Part shown: positions 19,310 through 28,193 of the stretch, in pieces
Layout of the letters: each line of letters opens with the position of its first letter
How positions within the stretch are numbered: the first letter of the stretch is position 1
Assembly (NCBI RefSeq): GCF_000422925.1
Contig: NZ_AUGZ01000005.1
Location: 248,001 to 312,000, forward strand
Length of the DNA: 64,000 nucleotides
Source: Paludibacterium yongneupense DSM 18731
Lineage (GTDB): Bacteria > Pseudomonadota > Gammaproteobacteria > Burkholderiales > Chromobacteriaceae
Direction: 5' to 3'
Notes under the pieces: model-generated
Told to the model about the DNA's origin: nothing
Seen by the model: only the letters and a program-made list of their open reading frames with translations
Databases searched by the model: none
Made by a program: the position numbers and the translations under genes

Positions 19310-19760
19310 GTCATTTTCCCATGCGAAAAACGAATGGGCCGGGGTGTCGAGGCACCCGATGGCATATCACCACCGTGCAGCGGATTGAACCGAGCTGCAT
19401 GCTCCATTGCGGGTTAAAAGTCAGGCACAACCGTTGTCGGCTTGTGCTTAGCTGCAATTTAGCCGCTTCGCCGAGCGCGCTGACAGCGCGTCGCAACATT
19501 CGTTCGAAAAATACGAACGAGGCACTAGATGCAACGTTGTATTTAAATCGCCATACACCATGCCCATGCCATACCGGCATAGCCGCACAGGCATCGGTTT
19601 GTTCCCATGCATCCGCTTCGCAAGCACGGTCATATGTAAAAATCCCCATACCCGATGGTGAGTCATGCCGCGGGCAAAATGATCAGCGCCCCCCTGTTTC
19701 GCGCCTATACTGCAGAGTAAGCGCGACACGATACGGAGTCCCCGTCCGTGCAACGCAGGC
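19310..19760. other. Intergenic region upstream of PEP-CTERM gene
   Basis: About 450 bp without a convincing gene. Composition is more AT-rich than the neighbours near 19440-19560. It should hold the promoter of the PEP-CTERM gene, but I could not pick out reliable -35/-10 elements. Short reading frames on both strands lack ribosome binding sites and family features. Confidence 0.5.
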
Positions 19761-19786
19761 AAAAAAAACCCTCCACTAAGGGAGGG
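19761..19786 (-). terminator. Terminator downstream of dusC
   Basis: On the minus strand CCTCCC-TTAGT-GGAGGG is followed by eight Ts. It is about 140 bp past the dusC stop, the nearest minus-strand gene. Confidence 0.8.
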
Positions 19787-19928
19787 GCTGACAAAATATC
19801 GGGGAAGTGTAATGCACGGAGTAGCAGACCCCCCTGCACTACATGCCGCCCCGTCACGGGCGGGCACAACATAATCCTATCCAGATATTAGAACCTTGAG
19901 TATGGGTAAGATTACTTAGTAAAGACGT

Positions 19929-20897
19929 TCAGATCGGGTCCGCGCATGCCTGCATGCGCAGCAGGATGGCGGCAATCGCAGTCGCATCGCGTTCGCGCCG
20001 GATCTGTTCGAACAGAACCTCCGCTTCGCCATACTGTCGCTTGAGCAAACCCAGCCACTGTTTGAGACGCGCCGCGGCATAGGGCGTATCGCCACCGCGT
20101 TGACGGCACTGCTCGAAAAATTCATTCAGCCACGGCAAGAACGCTTGCCATGACATCGGCTCCACTGTCTGGCCGCAGCGCCAGGCGGCAATGCGCTGCG
20201 CCAGATCCGGTGCGGAAATCAAACCGCGCCCTATCATGACCGAATCGCAGCCACTTTCAGCGCGAATGCGGCGGTAATCCTCCAGAGTCCACACATCGCC
20301 ATTGGCCAGCACCGGAATCGAGACATGCTCGCGCACGCGACCAATCCAGTCCCAGTGCGCGGGGGGGCGATAGCCTTCGCTTTTGGTCCGCCCGTGCACC
20401 GCCAGGCTCGCCGCGCCGCCTGCCTCGATGGCGGCGGCGCACTCCAGGGCCCGGCTCGTGTCGTTCAGACCGAGGCGCATCTTGGCGCTCAGCGGGACAT
20501 CGGATGACAGAGCGCGGCGCACCGAGCGGACGATGCGATGCAAAAGCTCGGGCTCATCGAGCAACACGGCGCCGCCGCGATGGCGGTTGACGGTCGGTGC
20601 GGGACACCCGAAATTGAGGTCCAGCCCCGCCGCACCGAACGACGCCGCGCGTGCGGCATTGTCGGCCAGGCAGGCCGGGTCGGCCCCAAGGAGCTGCACC
20701 CACAGCAAGGTGCCGGCCCGGGTGCGCGAGCCCTGCCCGAGTTCGGGCGCGAGGCGGCGGAACATCTTTTCGGGCAACAGAGTATGCGTGACCCGCACAA
20801 ATTCGGTGACGCACAGATCGATACCACCGATGCGGGTGAGAATATCGCGCATGATGTCGTCGACCAAGCCCTCCATCGGCGCCAGGGCCACATCCAT
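19929..20897 (-). CDS. dusC: tRNA-dihydrouridine synthase (DusC type)
   Basis: Flavin enzyme reducing a uridine in tRNA to dihydrouridine. 322 aa TIM barrel starting MDVALAPMEGLVDDIMRDIL, with LNFGCPAPTVN (catalytic Cys), AKMRLG, VHGRTKSEGY and NGDVW motifs. Features such as CVTEFVRV and the spacing after the Cys point to the DusC subgroup (U16) rather than DusA or DusB; subgroup assignment is by resemblance. Confidence 0.92.
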   Translation of the reverse strand: MDVALAPMEGLVDDIMRDILTRIGGIDLCVTEFVRVTHTLLPEKMFRRLAPELGQGSRTRAGTLLWVQLLGADPACLADNAARAASFGAAGLDLNFGCPAPTVNRHRGGAVLLDEPELLHRIVRSVRRALSSDVPLSAKMRLGLNDTSRALECAAAIEAGGAASLAVHGRTKSEGYRPPAHWDWIGRVREHVSIPVLANGDVWTLEDYRRIRAESGCDSVMIGRGLISAPDLAQRIAAWRCGQTVEPMSWQAFLPWLNEFFEQCRQRGGDTPYAAARLKQWLGLLKRQYGEAEVLFEQIRRERDATAIAAILLRMQACADPI

Positions 20898-21019
20898 CGC
20901 AAACCCCTATCCTTGAGACAAAAGCGGGCATTGTAGACGTTTTGCCCGCGGCTTGCTGCGCGCAAAAAAACACAAGTCCTTGCTATGCTGATAAAAAGAC
21001 ATGAATGATCGGGGGCGAT

Positions 21020-22075
21020 ATGCCGCTTACCTTGCCGTCCTCACTCTTTGTCACTCACCGCCTCAGCCAGGTCGGTGAGAACGAGTTTCGCTTGAGCAAG
21101 AGCCTGCGCGACGCGCTCCAGCGCGGCGCGCAAACGCCGTTGCCAGCCGCGCTGACGGCGGCGCAGTCCTCTCCCCTGCAGGACCTGCCTCGCCTGGTCG
21201 AGCACCTCGACTCTATCCTGCACCACTTTCTCAGACTCGACCACGCCGTCGCCATGATCGAAGACATGGCCAAGGCCGTGAGCGAACGCGTGCGCAGCAA
21301 TAGCGACGGCTACCTTGCCGCCACGCTGCTGGTGCCGCATCGCGACTATACCGCACGGCATGCCCTGCACTGCGCGATCATGGCCGTCCGGATGAGCGAC
21401 GCGCAACAACTCGATCACGACGCCTCGCTGCGACTGGTCGAAGCGGCCTTGACGATGAACCTCGGAGCCGTCGACCTGCATAACGAACTCGCACTACAGG
21501 ATGGGCCGCTCTCCACCCTGCAGCGGCAGACGCTACAGATACACCCGTTGACCGGATCGGCGATTCTGCGCGAGGCCGGCATGCGCGACGAACACTGGCA
21601 CCAGTGGATACTGCTCCACCATGAGCAGCGCGACGGCCGCGGCTATCCTTTTGCCATGCGCGATGACGCTATCCCCCCAGTCGCTCATCTTCTACACATT
21701 ATAGATACCATGGCAGCAAAATTAATGCCAAGAGTCTACCGCCCCCGGTTACCGGCCCCCAAAGCGCTGGGCCTGATGTATACCTCGATGCAGGAACCGG
21801 TGGACAGGGTGCTGGCCGGGCAGTTGATCAAGATCATGGGGCTCTACCCGCCAGGCAGCTTCGTTGAATTGAAGAACGGCGAGCGTGCACTCGTCGTCCG
21901 CGTCGGCGCCAACGCCGCCGCGCCGCTGGTATCGCGCGAACTGTCTCCTCATCCCCTGGTGGAAACATCGGCCCCGCCTTTTCAAATCGCACGCGCCATC
22001 AGCCAGATTCTCGACCCGCCCACTGCGGCACAGTTCGACACCTACTGGCGCCACGCGCCGGATGTGCCGCGATGA
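21020..22075 (+). CDS. Degenerate HD-GYP-like protein
   Basis: 351 aa. The central region follows HD-GYP phosphodiesterases: HxxxH-like RHALHCAI (about 115-122), and an intact HHEQRDGRGYP motif (about 200-210). The segment where the HD pair (usually LHDIGK) belongs reads MNLGAVDLHN, so the metal-binding His-Asp is lost. The protein is therefore probably a c-di-GMP-related binding or signalling protein rather than an active phosphodiesterase. The C-terminal region (about 260-351) resembles the extension of some HD-GYP proteins. The start MPLTLPSS has GGGGG 4 nt upstream. Confidence 0.8.
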   Translation: MPLTLPSSLFVTHRLSQVGENEFRLSKSLRDALQRGAQTPLPAALTAAQSSPLQDLPRLVEHLDSILHHFLRLDHAVAMIEDMAKAVSERVRSNSDGYLAATLLVPHRDYTARHALHCAIMAVRMSDAQQLDHDASLRLVEAALTMNLGAVDLHNELALQDGPLSTLQRQTLQIHPLTGSAILREAGMRDEHWHQWILLHHEQRDGRGYPFAMRDDAIPPVAHLLHIIDTMAAKLMPRVYRPRLPAPKALGLMYTSMQEPVDRVLAGQLIKIMGLYPPGSFVELKNGERALVVRVGANAAAPLVSRELSPHPLVETSAPPFQIARAISQILDPPTAAQFDTYWRHAPDVPR

Positions 22076-22216
22076 GATCGGGGGTCCGGCGGTGAGCGTT
22101 GCGCAGCTGTCGCGAATTCGCTACCCGAGCTAGCACTTTCGCCGGATGAACCTGCCATGCGTTCCGATGCATACTGATAGACTGCGCATTTGCGCGCCCT
22201 CTAACCGGAGATCACG

Positions 22217-22753
22217 ATGGAACTAGCAACCGCCTACCTTGCCGGGGGCTGCTTTTGGTGCCTGGAGGCCATATTCACCCGCGTTGCCGGCGTAGAAGAG
22301 GTCACATCCGGTTATACCGGCGGCACGCGACCCGACCCCGATTACGGCAGCGTCTGCACGGGGGCGACCGGCCATGCCGAAACCGTGCGCCTGCGTTTCG
22401 ACCCCCGCACGATCCCCTTTCGCGAACTGCTCGACATTTTCTTTACCATCCATGATCCGACGACACTGAATCAGCAGGGACATGATGTCGGAACCCAATA
22501 CCGTTCGGCCATTTTCTACATCGACGATGAACAGCACGCCTGCGCCAGCGAGCTCATCGCCGAACTGAATGCCAAGGAGGTATTCAATGCCCCTATCGTG
22601 ACCGAGCTATCGCCGGCCACGACTTTCTACCCGGCGGAAGACGAGCACCATCGCTACTTCGAACATCATGGCAGCGCCCCCTATTGCCGGGCCGTCATCG
22701 CACCCAAACTGAAAAAATTCTTGCTGCAGGAAGGGAGCAGACTCAAACCCTAA
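22217..22753 (+). CDS. msrA: Peptide-methionine (S)-S-oxide reductase
   Basis: Repairs oxidised methionine (S form). 178 aa with the GCFWC catalytic motif (Cys12), GYTGG, GHAETVRL and FFTIHDPTTLNQQGHDVGTQYRS segments. CGGAG lies 6 nt before the ATG. It precedes a K+ channel gene on the same strand (62 bp apart). Confidence 0.96.
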   Translation: MELATAYLAGGCFWCLEAIFTRVAGVEEVTSGYTGGTRPDPDYGSVCTGATGHAETVRLRFDPRTIPFRELLDIFFTIHDPTTLNQQGHDVGTQYRSAIFYIDDEQHACASELIAELNAKEVFNAPIVTELSPATTFYPAEDEHHRYFEHHGSAPYCRAVIAPKLKKFLLQEGSRLKP

Positions 22754-22815
22754 GGTATAGTCACGTCATAACAACCCCTGGCAGGGCTGGCGTCACCCGC
22801 CCTGTGCATCAGACC

Positions 22816-23790
22816 ATGAACACCAAACGAACATTCTCCAGGAAGCTGTTCTGGCTTCTCGGCGGCCTGCTGATCCTGGTGATCAGCGGTACCCTCGGCT
22901 ATATGCTGATAGAGGGCTGGGGGTGGTTCGACAGCCTTTTCATGACCATCATCACGCTATCTACCATAGGCTACGGCGAAACCCATCCGCTTTCGCCCGC
23001 CGGCCGCGCCTTCACCATTGTCCTGATCGTCTTCGGCACCGGCGGCGCCGGTTACGGTCTGTCCTCGCTGACCCTGCTGCTGTTTCAGGGTGATCTTCCC
23101 AACTACATGAAACGCCGGAAAATGGAAAAAATCATTGGACGGATGTCCAACCACATCGTTCTGTGCGGCCTTAGCCGGACCGGGCTGTACGCCTTGCACG
23201 AACTGGAACACTCGGGGCAGCAGCTGGTGGTGATCGAGCGCGACGAGTCCTCCTGTATCTCCCGCCTCGGCGAAAGCGACCTGCCCTACATCAACGGCGA
23301 TGCCACCTCGGATGAAAACCTGATGGCGGCGGGGGTAGAAAGGGCGCGTGCGATCATCACCTGCCTGACGTCGGATGCGGAGAACGCCTTCGTCGTCGTA
23401 ACGGCCAAAAGCCTGAACCCGAAAATCATGGCGATCTCCAAGGCGGAGTCGGAGAGTACGCGCAAGAAACTGCTGGCGGTCGGCACCGACCGCGTCGTGG
23501 TTCCCTCGCGTCTGGGCGGAATGAGCCTCGCCGGCCATGTCATACGCCCGGAGACGCTGAATTTCTTCGAACATCTGCACTCGCACTACCAGGATACCTT
23601 TCGTGCCGAATTGCACCACGTCGCCGCAGCCTGGGAGGGACGCACGCTGAACGAATACGTCGCCGACCTGGGAAACCCGCTGATGGTCATCGCGCTGGAA
23701 CACCCGGGCGGCGAAGTCGAATTCAACCCGGCAGAAGACGCCGTGCTGCATGCAGGCTCGGCCATCATGTCGATCAGCAACTTTCAATGA
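22816..23790 (+). CDS. Two-helix potassium channel with RCK (TrkA) domains
   Basis: 324 aa inner-membrane channel: TM1 (about 11-31), pore helix and selectivity filter T50-IGYG-E55, TM2 (about 64-86), then a cytosolic RCK domain (NHIVLCGLSRTG dinucleotide-binding fold, about 108-225) and a TrkA-C domain (about 240-324). The layout matches MthK/Kch-like ligand-gated channels. In the Rossmann motif the usual GxGxxG reads GLSRTG. The start at 22816 is the first Met before the hydrophobic segment. Confidence 0.9.
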   Translation: MNTKRTFSRKLFWLLGGLLILVISGTLGYMLIEGWGWFDSLFMTIITLSTIGYGETHPLSPAGRAFTIVLIVFGTGGAGYGLSSLTLLLFQGDLPNYMKRRKMEKIIGRMSNHIVLCGLSRTGLYALHELEHSGQQLVVIERDESSCISRLGESDLPYINGDATSDENLMAAGVERARAIITCLTSDAENAFVVVTAKSLNPKIMAISKAESESTRKKLLAVGTDRVVVPSRLGGMSLAGHVIRPETLNFFEHLHSHYQDTFRAELHHVAAAWEGRTLNEYVADLGNPLMVIALEHPGGEVEFNPAEDAVLHAGSAIMSISNFQ

Positions 23791-23911
23791 CCGGGCCGAG
23801 TCCGCTACCGCTTGACAAGCCGGAAGCGGGAGCGCCATATCCCGGTATCCGTGCGCGAGGCCGGCATGCGGCGGATGACTTTCGGCAATCATCGGGGCAA
23901 GGGGCTTGAGC

Positions 23912-24568
23912 ATGACTACGACGACACCCACCGTCTACATCGTCGACGACGACCCCGCCGTGCGCGACTCGCTCGCCTTTCTGATCACGGCCCAGGGCAT
24001 GCGCCCCTTGTGTTACGACAGTGCGGCCGCGTTTCTCGAGCAATACCACGAAGGCGATATCGGCTGCGTGGTGCTCGATATCCGCATGCCGCAGATCACG
24101 GGGCTCGCGCTGCAGGAAACCCTGCGCGAACGCAAGATCACCATCCCGCTGGTCTTCATCACCGGACACGGCGATGTCGAACAATGCAGCCGCGCCTTCA
24201 AGGGCGGCGCCATCGATTTTCTCACCAAGCCCGTCGACCAGGCGCGCTTGGTCGACAGCCTGCGCCGCGCGATACGCATCAGCATCCAGCAGCACAAGCA
24301 GGAAGTCGAGACGCAGGAAGTCCGCGCCCGCCTTGCCCGCATCAGCGGCCGCGAACGCGAAGTTCTGGAGCGTGTCGCGGACGGCATGTCGAGCAAGGAA
24401 ATCGCGCGCGCGCTCGACCTGTCGCCGCGCACGGTGGAAGTCCACCGCGCGAATCTGTTCAACAAGCTTGGCGTCGCCTCGCTGGCCGACCTGATCCGTT
24501 TTTATTTGCGTGCGCTGGAAGCGACCGGGATGAAACGCAGCGAAGACGCCGACGCGGCGAAACGCTAG
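23912..24568 (+). CDS. FixJ/NarL-type response regulator (orphan)
   Basis: 218 aa: REC domain with VDDDPAVRDSLAF, phospho-acceptor Asp56 (VVLDIRMP) and Lys in LTKPVD, then a LuxR-type helix-turn-helix (about 150-205, GREREVLERVADGMSSKEIARALDLS). This pattern belongs to the FixJ/TodT/TtrR group. No sensor kinase is adjacent, so the partner is unknown. The ATG at 23912 has AAGGGG 7 nt upstream. It ends 9 bp before nadK and may be co-transcribed with it. Confidence 0.92.
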   Translation: MTTTTPTVYIVDDDPAVRDSLAFLITAQGMRPLCYDSAAAFLEQYHEGDIGCVVLDIRMPQITGLALQETLRERKITIPLVFITGHGDVEQCSRAFKGGAIDFLTKPVDQARLVDSLRRAIRISIQQHKQEVETQEVRARLARISGREREVLERVADGMSSKEIARALDLSPRTVEVHRANLFNKLGVASLADLIRFYLRALEATGMKRSEDADAAKR

Positions 24569-24577
24569 AATAGCGCC

Positions 24578-25453
24578 ATGCAAAGCTTGTTCACTCACGT
24601 GGGCCTGGTGGCCCGGCACAGCAAACCCAATATCGTCGCTTCGCTGCGGCAGTTGGCCGACCACCTGAGCCAGGCCGGCATCACGGTCCTGATAGACGGC
24701 GAGAGCGCCACCCCGGCCGAAGCCGGCCCGCACAGGCTGATCGACCGGGTCGACCTGGGCAAGACCGCCGACCTTGTCATCGTGCTGGGCGGCGACGGCA
24801 CCATGCTGACCGTTGCGCGGCTGCTCGCGCCGTATCGGGTTCCCATGGTCGGTATCAATCAGGGGCGGCTCGGCTTCATGACCGACATCCCGCTGCACTC
24901 GATGCTCGAATCGGTCGACGCCATCCTGCGCGGCGACTATGTACCCGAAGACCGCATCCTGTTGCAGACCTCGGTGCAACGCGAAGATGCCGAGGTCGTC
25001 AACGCCCTCGCCTTCAACGATGTCGTGTTCAGTCGCGGCGCCACGGGTTCGATGATCGAATTCGAAGTCTTCATCGACAACGAGTTCGTCTACAGCCAGC
25101 GCTCGGATGGTCTGATCGTGGCCACGCCGACCGGATCCACCGCCTACTCGCTGTCGGCCGGCGGCCCCATCCTGCAGCCGACCCTGCGCGCGATCACCCT
25201 GGTGCCGGTCTGTCCGCAGTCCATGAGCAACCGCCCGATCGCCGTCAGCGACGAGTGCGAAGTCGAGGTCATGCTCACGCGCGGCGTCGATGCCCGCGTG
25301 CACTTCGACGCCCAGACGCACTGCGCGCTGATGGAGATGGACCGGGTGCGCATCCGCCGCTACCGCAACCCCCTGCGCCTGCTGCACCCCAAAGGCTACA
25401 GCTATTACGAAATGCTGCGCCACAAACTACACTGGGGCGAGCGCCTCCTCTAA
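24578..25453 (+). CDS. nadK: NAD kinase
   Basis: Phosphorylates NAD to NADP. 291 aa with the VLGGDGTMLTVAR phosphate-binding motif, GINQGRLGF, the GSTAYSLSAGGPI segment and the C-terminal RNPLRLLHPKGYSYYEMLR end typical of proteobacterial enzymes. Followed after 24 bp by recN, an arrangement common in proteobacteria. Confidence 0.97.
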   Translation: MQSLFTHVGLVARHSKPNIVASLRQLADHLSQAGITVLIDGESATPAEAGPHRLIDRVDLGKTADLVIVLGGDGTMLTVARLLAPYRVPMVGINQGRLGFMTDIPLHSMLESVDAILRGDYVPEDRILLQTSVQREDAEVVNALAFNDVVFSRGATGSMIEFEVFIDNEFVYSQRSDGLIVATPTGSTAYSLSAGGPILQPTLRAITLVPVCPQSMSNRPIAVSDECEVEVMLTRGVDARVHFDAQTHCALMEMDRVRIRRYRNPLRLLHPKGYSYYEMLRHKLHWGERLL

Positions 25454-25477
25454 CCCCGTGCACCGGATCCGACCGAC

Positions 25478-27148
25478 ATGCTGCTTTCGCTCTCCGTCAG
25501 AGATTTCGTCATTGTCGACCAGCTGACGCTGGACTTCAGCGATGGCTTTACCGTGCTCACCGGTGAAACCGGCGCCGGCAAATCGATCATACTGGACGCG
25601 CTTGGTCTGCTGCTCGGCGACCGCGCAGACGGCACCCTGGTGCGCGAAGGCGCCGAGCGCGCGGAAATCACCGCCCAGTTCGACTGTGCCGGCCGTCCGG
25701 AAATCGCCGCCTGGCTGGCCGACAACGAGTTGACCGGCGACGACGACGAACTGCTGTTGCGCCGCATCGTCGATCGCAACGGCCGCTCCAAGGGTCTGGT
25801 CAACGGTCAGGCCGCCACGCTCGCACAACTGCGGCAGCTCGGCGAATTTCTGGTCGACATCCACGGCCAGCACGCGCACCAGTCGCTGATGCGCGCGGAT
25901 ACCCAGCGCGGACTGCTCGATGCCTATGCCGGCGCCAGCGCGCTGACCCGCGATGTGCTCGATGCCTGGCACGGCTGGCAACACGCGCGCCACGCGCGCG
26001 AAGACGCCGAAAAATCGTCGCGCGAATCCGAAGTCGAGCGCGAGCGCCTCGCCTGGCAGGTGAACGAATTGACCGAACTCGCGGTGCAGCCCGACGAGTG
26101 GAATACCCTCAACCAGTCCTACACCCGGCTGGCCAACGCCGCCGAGCTGGTCCAGAGCGCCGAGCTGGCGGTCGACACGCTATCGGAAATGGAAGGCAAC
26201 TGCCTGTCGCAGCTGGCGACGGTGCAAAACCGGTTGAGCAAATTGTCGAGCCTGGACCCGCGCCTGTCCGATACCCTGTCGCTGCTCGACTCGGTCGAGG
26301 CCGAGCTGCGCGAAGTCGTGCATGGCCTGCGCGACTATGCAGGAGGCATCGACGAAGACACCGCTCCGCTGCTGGAAATGGAGCGGCGCATCGAGACGCT
26401 GCTCTCGGTGGCGCGCAAATACCGTGTCCAGCCGCAGGACCTGCCGGAGAAGCTCGCCGACTGGCAAGCGCAGCTGGCAACGCTGGAAGCCGCGGTCGAC
26501 ATCGACGCATTGACGCGGGCCGAAACGGCGAGCCAGGCCCGCTACCGGGCCCTGGCGGAATCCCTGTCCGGCAAGCGCCGTCAGGCCGCCAGCGAACTGT
26601 CCAAACGCATCAGCGCCGAGATGCAGCACCTGGCGATGAAAGGGGCGAGCTTCGCCATCGAACTCGCTCCCCTGGCCGAGGCATCGGCCCACGGGCTGGA
26701 ATCGGTCGAATACCTGGTCGCCGCCAACGCCGGCACCAGCCTGCGGCCCTTGGCCAAAGTCGCCTCGGGCGGCGAGCTGTCGCGCATCAGCCTGGCGATG
26801 CAGGTCGTGATCAGCCAGGTTGCCAGCGTCCCGACGCTGATCTTCGACGAAGTCGACGTCGGCATCGGCGGACGCGTGGCCGAAGTCGTCGGCCAGATGC
26901 TGCGTCAGCTCGGCAGCCGCTATCAGGTGCTGTGCGTGACCCACCTGCCGCAAGTGGCCTCCTGCGGCGTCCTGCACTGGCTGGTGAGCAAACACGAAGA
27001 AAAAGGGCATGTGGTCAGCCGCATTCGTGCATTGAACGCCGAAGAGCGGGTGCAGGAGATCGCACGCATGCTGGGCGGGGCCGAAATCACGCCCACGACG
27101 CGCGAACACGCGGCAGAAATGCTGGCGATGAGCGCCACGACCCCCTAG
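25478..27148 (+). CDS. recN: DNA repair protein RecN
   Basis: SMC-like ATPase acting in double-strand break repair. 556 aa with Walker A TGETGAGKSI near the N-terminus, a long helical middle region, the SGGELSRISLAMQVV signature and Walker B LIFDEVDVGIGG near the C-terminus, then VTHLPQVAS. Often SOS-induced, but I saw no clear LexA box in the short gap after nadK. Confidence 0.97.
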   Translation: MLLSLSVRDFVIVDQLTLDFSDGFTVLTGETGAGKSIILDALGLLLGDRADGTLVREGAERAEITAQFDCAGRPEIAAWLADNELTGDDDELLLRRIVDRNGRSKGLVNGQAATLAQLRQLGEFLVDIHGQHAHQSLMRADTQRGLLDAYAGASALTRDVLDAWHGWQHARHAREDAEKSSRESEVERERLAWQVNELTELAVQPDEWNTLNQSYTRLANAAELVQSAELAVDTLSEMEGNCLSQLATVQNRLSKLSSLDPRLSDTLSLLDSVEAELREVVHGLRDYAGGIDEDTAPLLEMERRIETLLSVARKYRVQPQDLPEKLADWQAQLATLEAAVDIDALTRAETASQARYRALAESLSGKRRQAASELSKRISAEMQHLAMKGASFAIELAPLAEASAHGLESVEYLVAANAGTSLRPLAKVASGGELSRISLAMQVVISQVASVPTLIFDEVDVGIGGRVAEVVGQMLRQLGSRYQVLCVTHLPQVASCGVLHWLVSKHEEKGHVVSRIRALNAEERVQEIARMLGGAEITPTTREHAAEMLAMSATTP

Positions 27149-27302
27149 CCAAAACAGCCGCCAGCCGTTATATTGTCGACCTTGCGCCACGTCCGAGGCC
27201 GGCGCAGGCGGGGTCGGCGTCCGGCTTCGCACGGCATCGCATCGCGGAGGCTTGGCGAGTGGTCCAACCCGGCGGTCCCGCAACTTGCGATAGGTTGATA
27301 TT

Positions 27303-27390
27303 GGAAGCTTGGCAGAGTGGTCGATTGCACCGGTCTTGAAAACCGGCAAACCGAAAGGTTTCCAGGGTTCGAATCCCTGAGCTTCCGCCA
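27303..27390 (+). tRNA. tRNA-Ser (anticodon UGA)
   Basis: An 88-nt class II tRNA: acceptor GGAAGCT pairing with AGCTTCC, anticodon stem CCGGT/ACCGG with loop CTTGAAA (anticodon TGA at 27337-27339), a variable arm, T arm CAGGG-TTCGAAT-CCCTG, and an encoded CCA end. It follows recN and is followed by a terminator at 27461. Confidence 0.97.
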
Positions 27391-27460
27391 ATGAAATCGA
27401 CCCGTTACACAATATTTTGCGGCGGTGCATTTCTGGCCGCATGCCACGATAGCGATACTG

Positions 27461-27486
27461 AAACCCGGCCATGAGCCGGGTTTTTT
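27461..27486 (+). terminator. Rho-independent terminator after tRNA-Ser
   Basis: CCCGGC-CATGA-GCCGGG stem with flanking AAA/TTT pairing and six Ts on the plus strand, 71 bp after the tRNA. Confidence 0.9.
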
Positions 27487-27657
27487 GTTGCTCGCCGAAA
27501 ACACCGTGCGGGCACAGTGCAAGCAAGCTGCCGCACCCCGCTCAAACGCTGCCGCCCTGCCCCCTCCCGGCGCACGCACTGGCACCAGCGCACGCCGGGC
27601 TGCGCGCCACTGCCCAGGCAGGCCAAGTTCTCTTTCTCGGTTTAGGTGTTTCTTCAC

Positions 27658-27680
27658 AAAAAACGACCCCACCGGGGGTC
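27658..27680 (-). terminator. Minus-strand terminator-like hairpin without an obvious gene
   Basis: On the minus strand GACCCC-CGGT-GGGGTC is followed by GTTTTTTG. No minus-strand gene is recognised just upstream of it (27.7-29.2 kb), so it may be a relic or may end an unannotated small RNA. Confidence 0.5.
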
Positions 27681-27920
27681 TTCGATCGCCATCGGCCATC
27701 CCGCCTGACTGGCACCACACCCTCGGACACGCTCGGATGAACGATTTGCATCGCCCGCGCCGACGACGCTTCCGCAGTGCGCCGCACACTTGCGCCAGTG
27801 CCCGGGTGGCCCTCCCCCTTTTCAAGGTTTCATAGCGCACAGACGGGGCCGGATGGAGAGGAAATACTGGCCGGATGCTGGTCATCAGCATGCCCTTACT
27901 CTCACGATAAAGGAAATACC

Positions 27921-28127
27921 ATGTCACTTGATCATTCCAACTCCAGTGTTGCGCATAAGACGGCTGCTCACGACCATAAGGCCTGCGCGGATCTGCACCT
28001 GAAGGCTGCCGAGAGCCATGACAACAAGAAGCACGATGACGCGAAGTCCCATTCGGCGAATGCCCTGCACAGCAGCGAAGCGGCGCACAAGCAGTCCAAG
28101 CTCGCCAGCGATGGTTCTGCCAAATAA
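27921..28127 (+). CDS. His/Lys/Ala-rich small hydrophilic protein
   Basis: 68 aa, MSLDHSNSSVAHKTAA..., about one residue in six His with many Ala, Lys and Ser and no hydrophobic segment; His-containing stretches (AHDHK, ESHDNKKHDD, SEAAHKQS) recur in a helical pattern. AAAGGAA precedes the ATG by 5 nt. Similar short His-rich proteins occur in betaproteobacteria near stress genes, without a proven role; metal binding is possible. A very stable palindrome follows (28160-28193). A double-BON protein gene lies downstream. Confidence 0.75.
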   Translation: MSLDHSNSSVAHKTAAHDHKACADLHLKAAESHDNKKHDDAKSHSANALHSSEAAHKQSKLASDGSAK

Positions 28128-28159
28128 GCAGGACGACGCCTCGCCTGCGCACTGACCTT

Positions 28160-28193
28160 GGCACGCCCACCGACGGTCGTCGGTGGGCGTGCC
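28160..28193. repeat. Perfect 16-bp palindromic hairpin
   Basis: Arms GGCACGCCCACCGACG and CGTCGGTGGGCGTGCC with a 2-nt centre, 32 bp after the stop of the His-rich gene. No T-run follows on either strand, so it may act as an RNA 3'-end stabiliser rather than an intrinsic terminator. Confidence 0.75.

Larger units (their letters stand above)
27391..27920. other. Intergenic region after tRNA-Ser
   Basis: About 530 bp with no gene I can support. It contains a plus-strand terminator (27461-27486), a minus-strand terminator-like hairpin (27658-27680) that has no obvious gene to serve, and an ATGCTG-GTCAT-CAGCAT dyad (27875-27891) 29 bp before the next ATG. Short frames on both strands look like random GC-rich sequence. 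Confidence 0.5.

Noticed and set aside
19311-19867. Short overlapping frames on both strands upstream of dusC
   Set aside because: No ribosome binding sites, no hydrophobic or domain pattern, and one crosses the dusC terminator.
23774-25423. 549-codon open frame on the minus strand
   Set aside because: Antisense to the response regulator and nadK, both certain genes; composition is that of a shadow frame.
27303-27486. Possible integration site of a mobile element at tRNA-Ser
   Set aside because: No integrase gene and no second copy of the tRNA 3' end was noticed downstream in the window.
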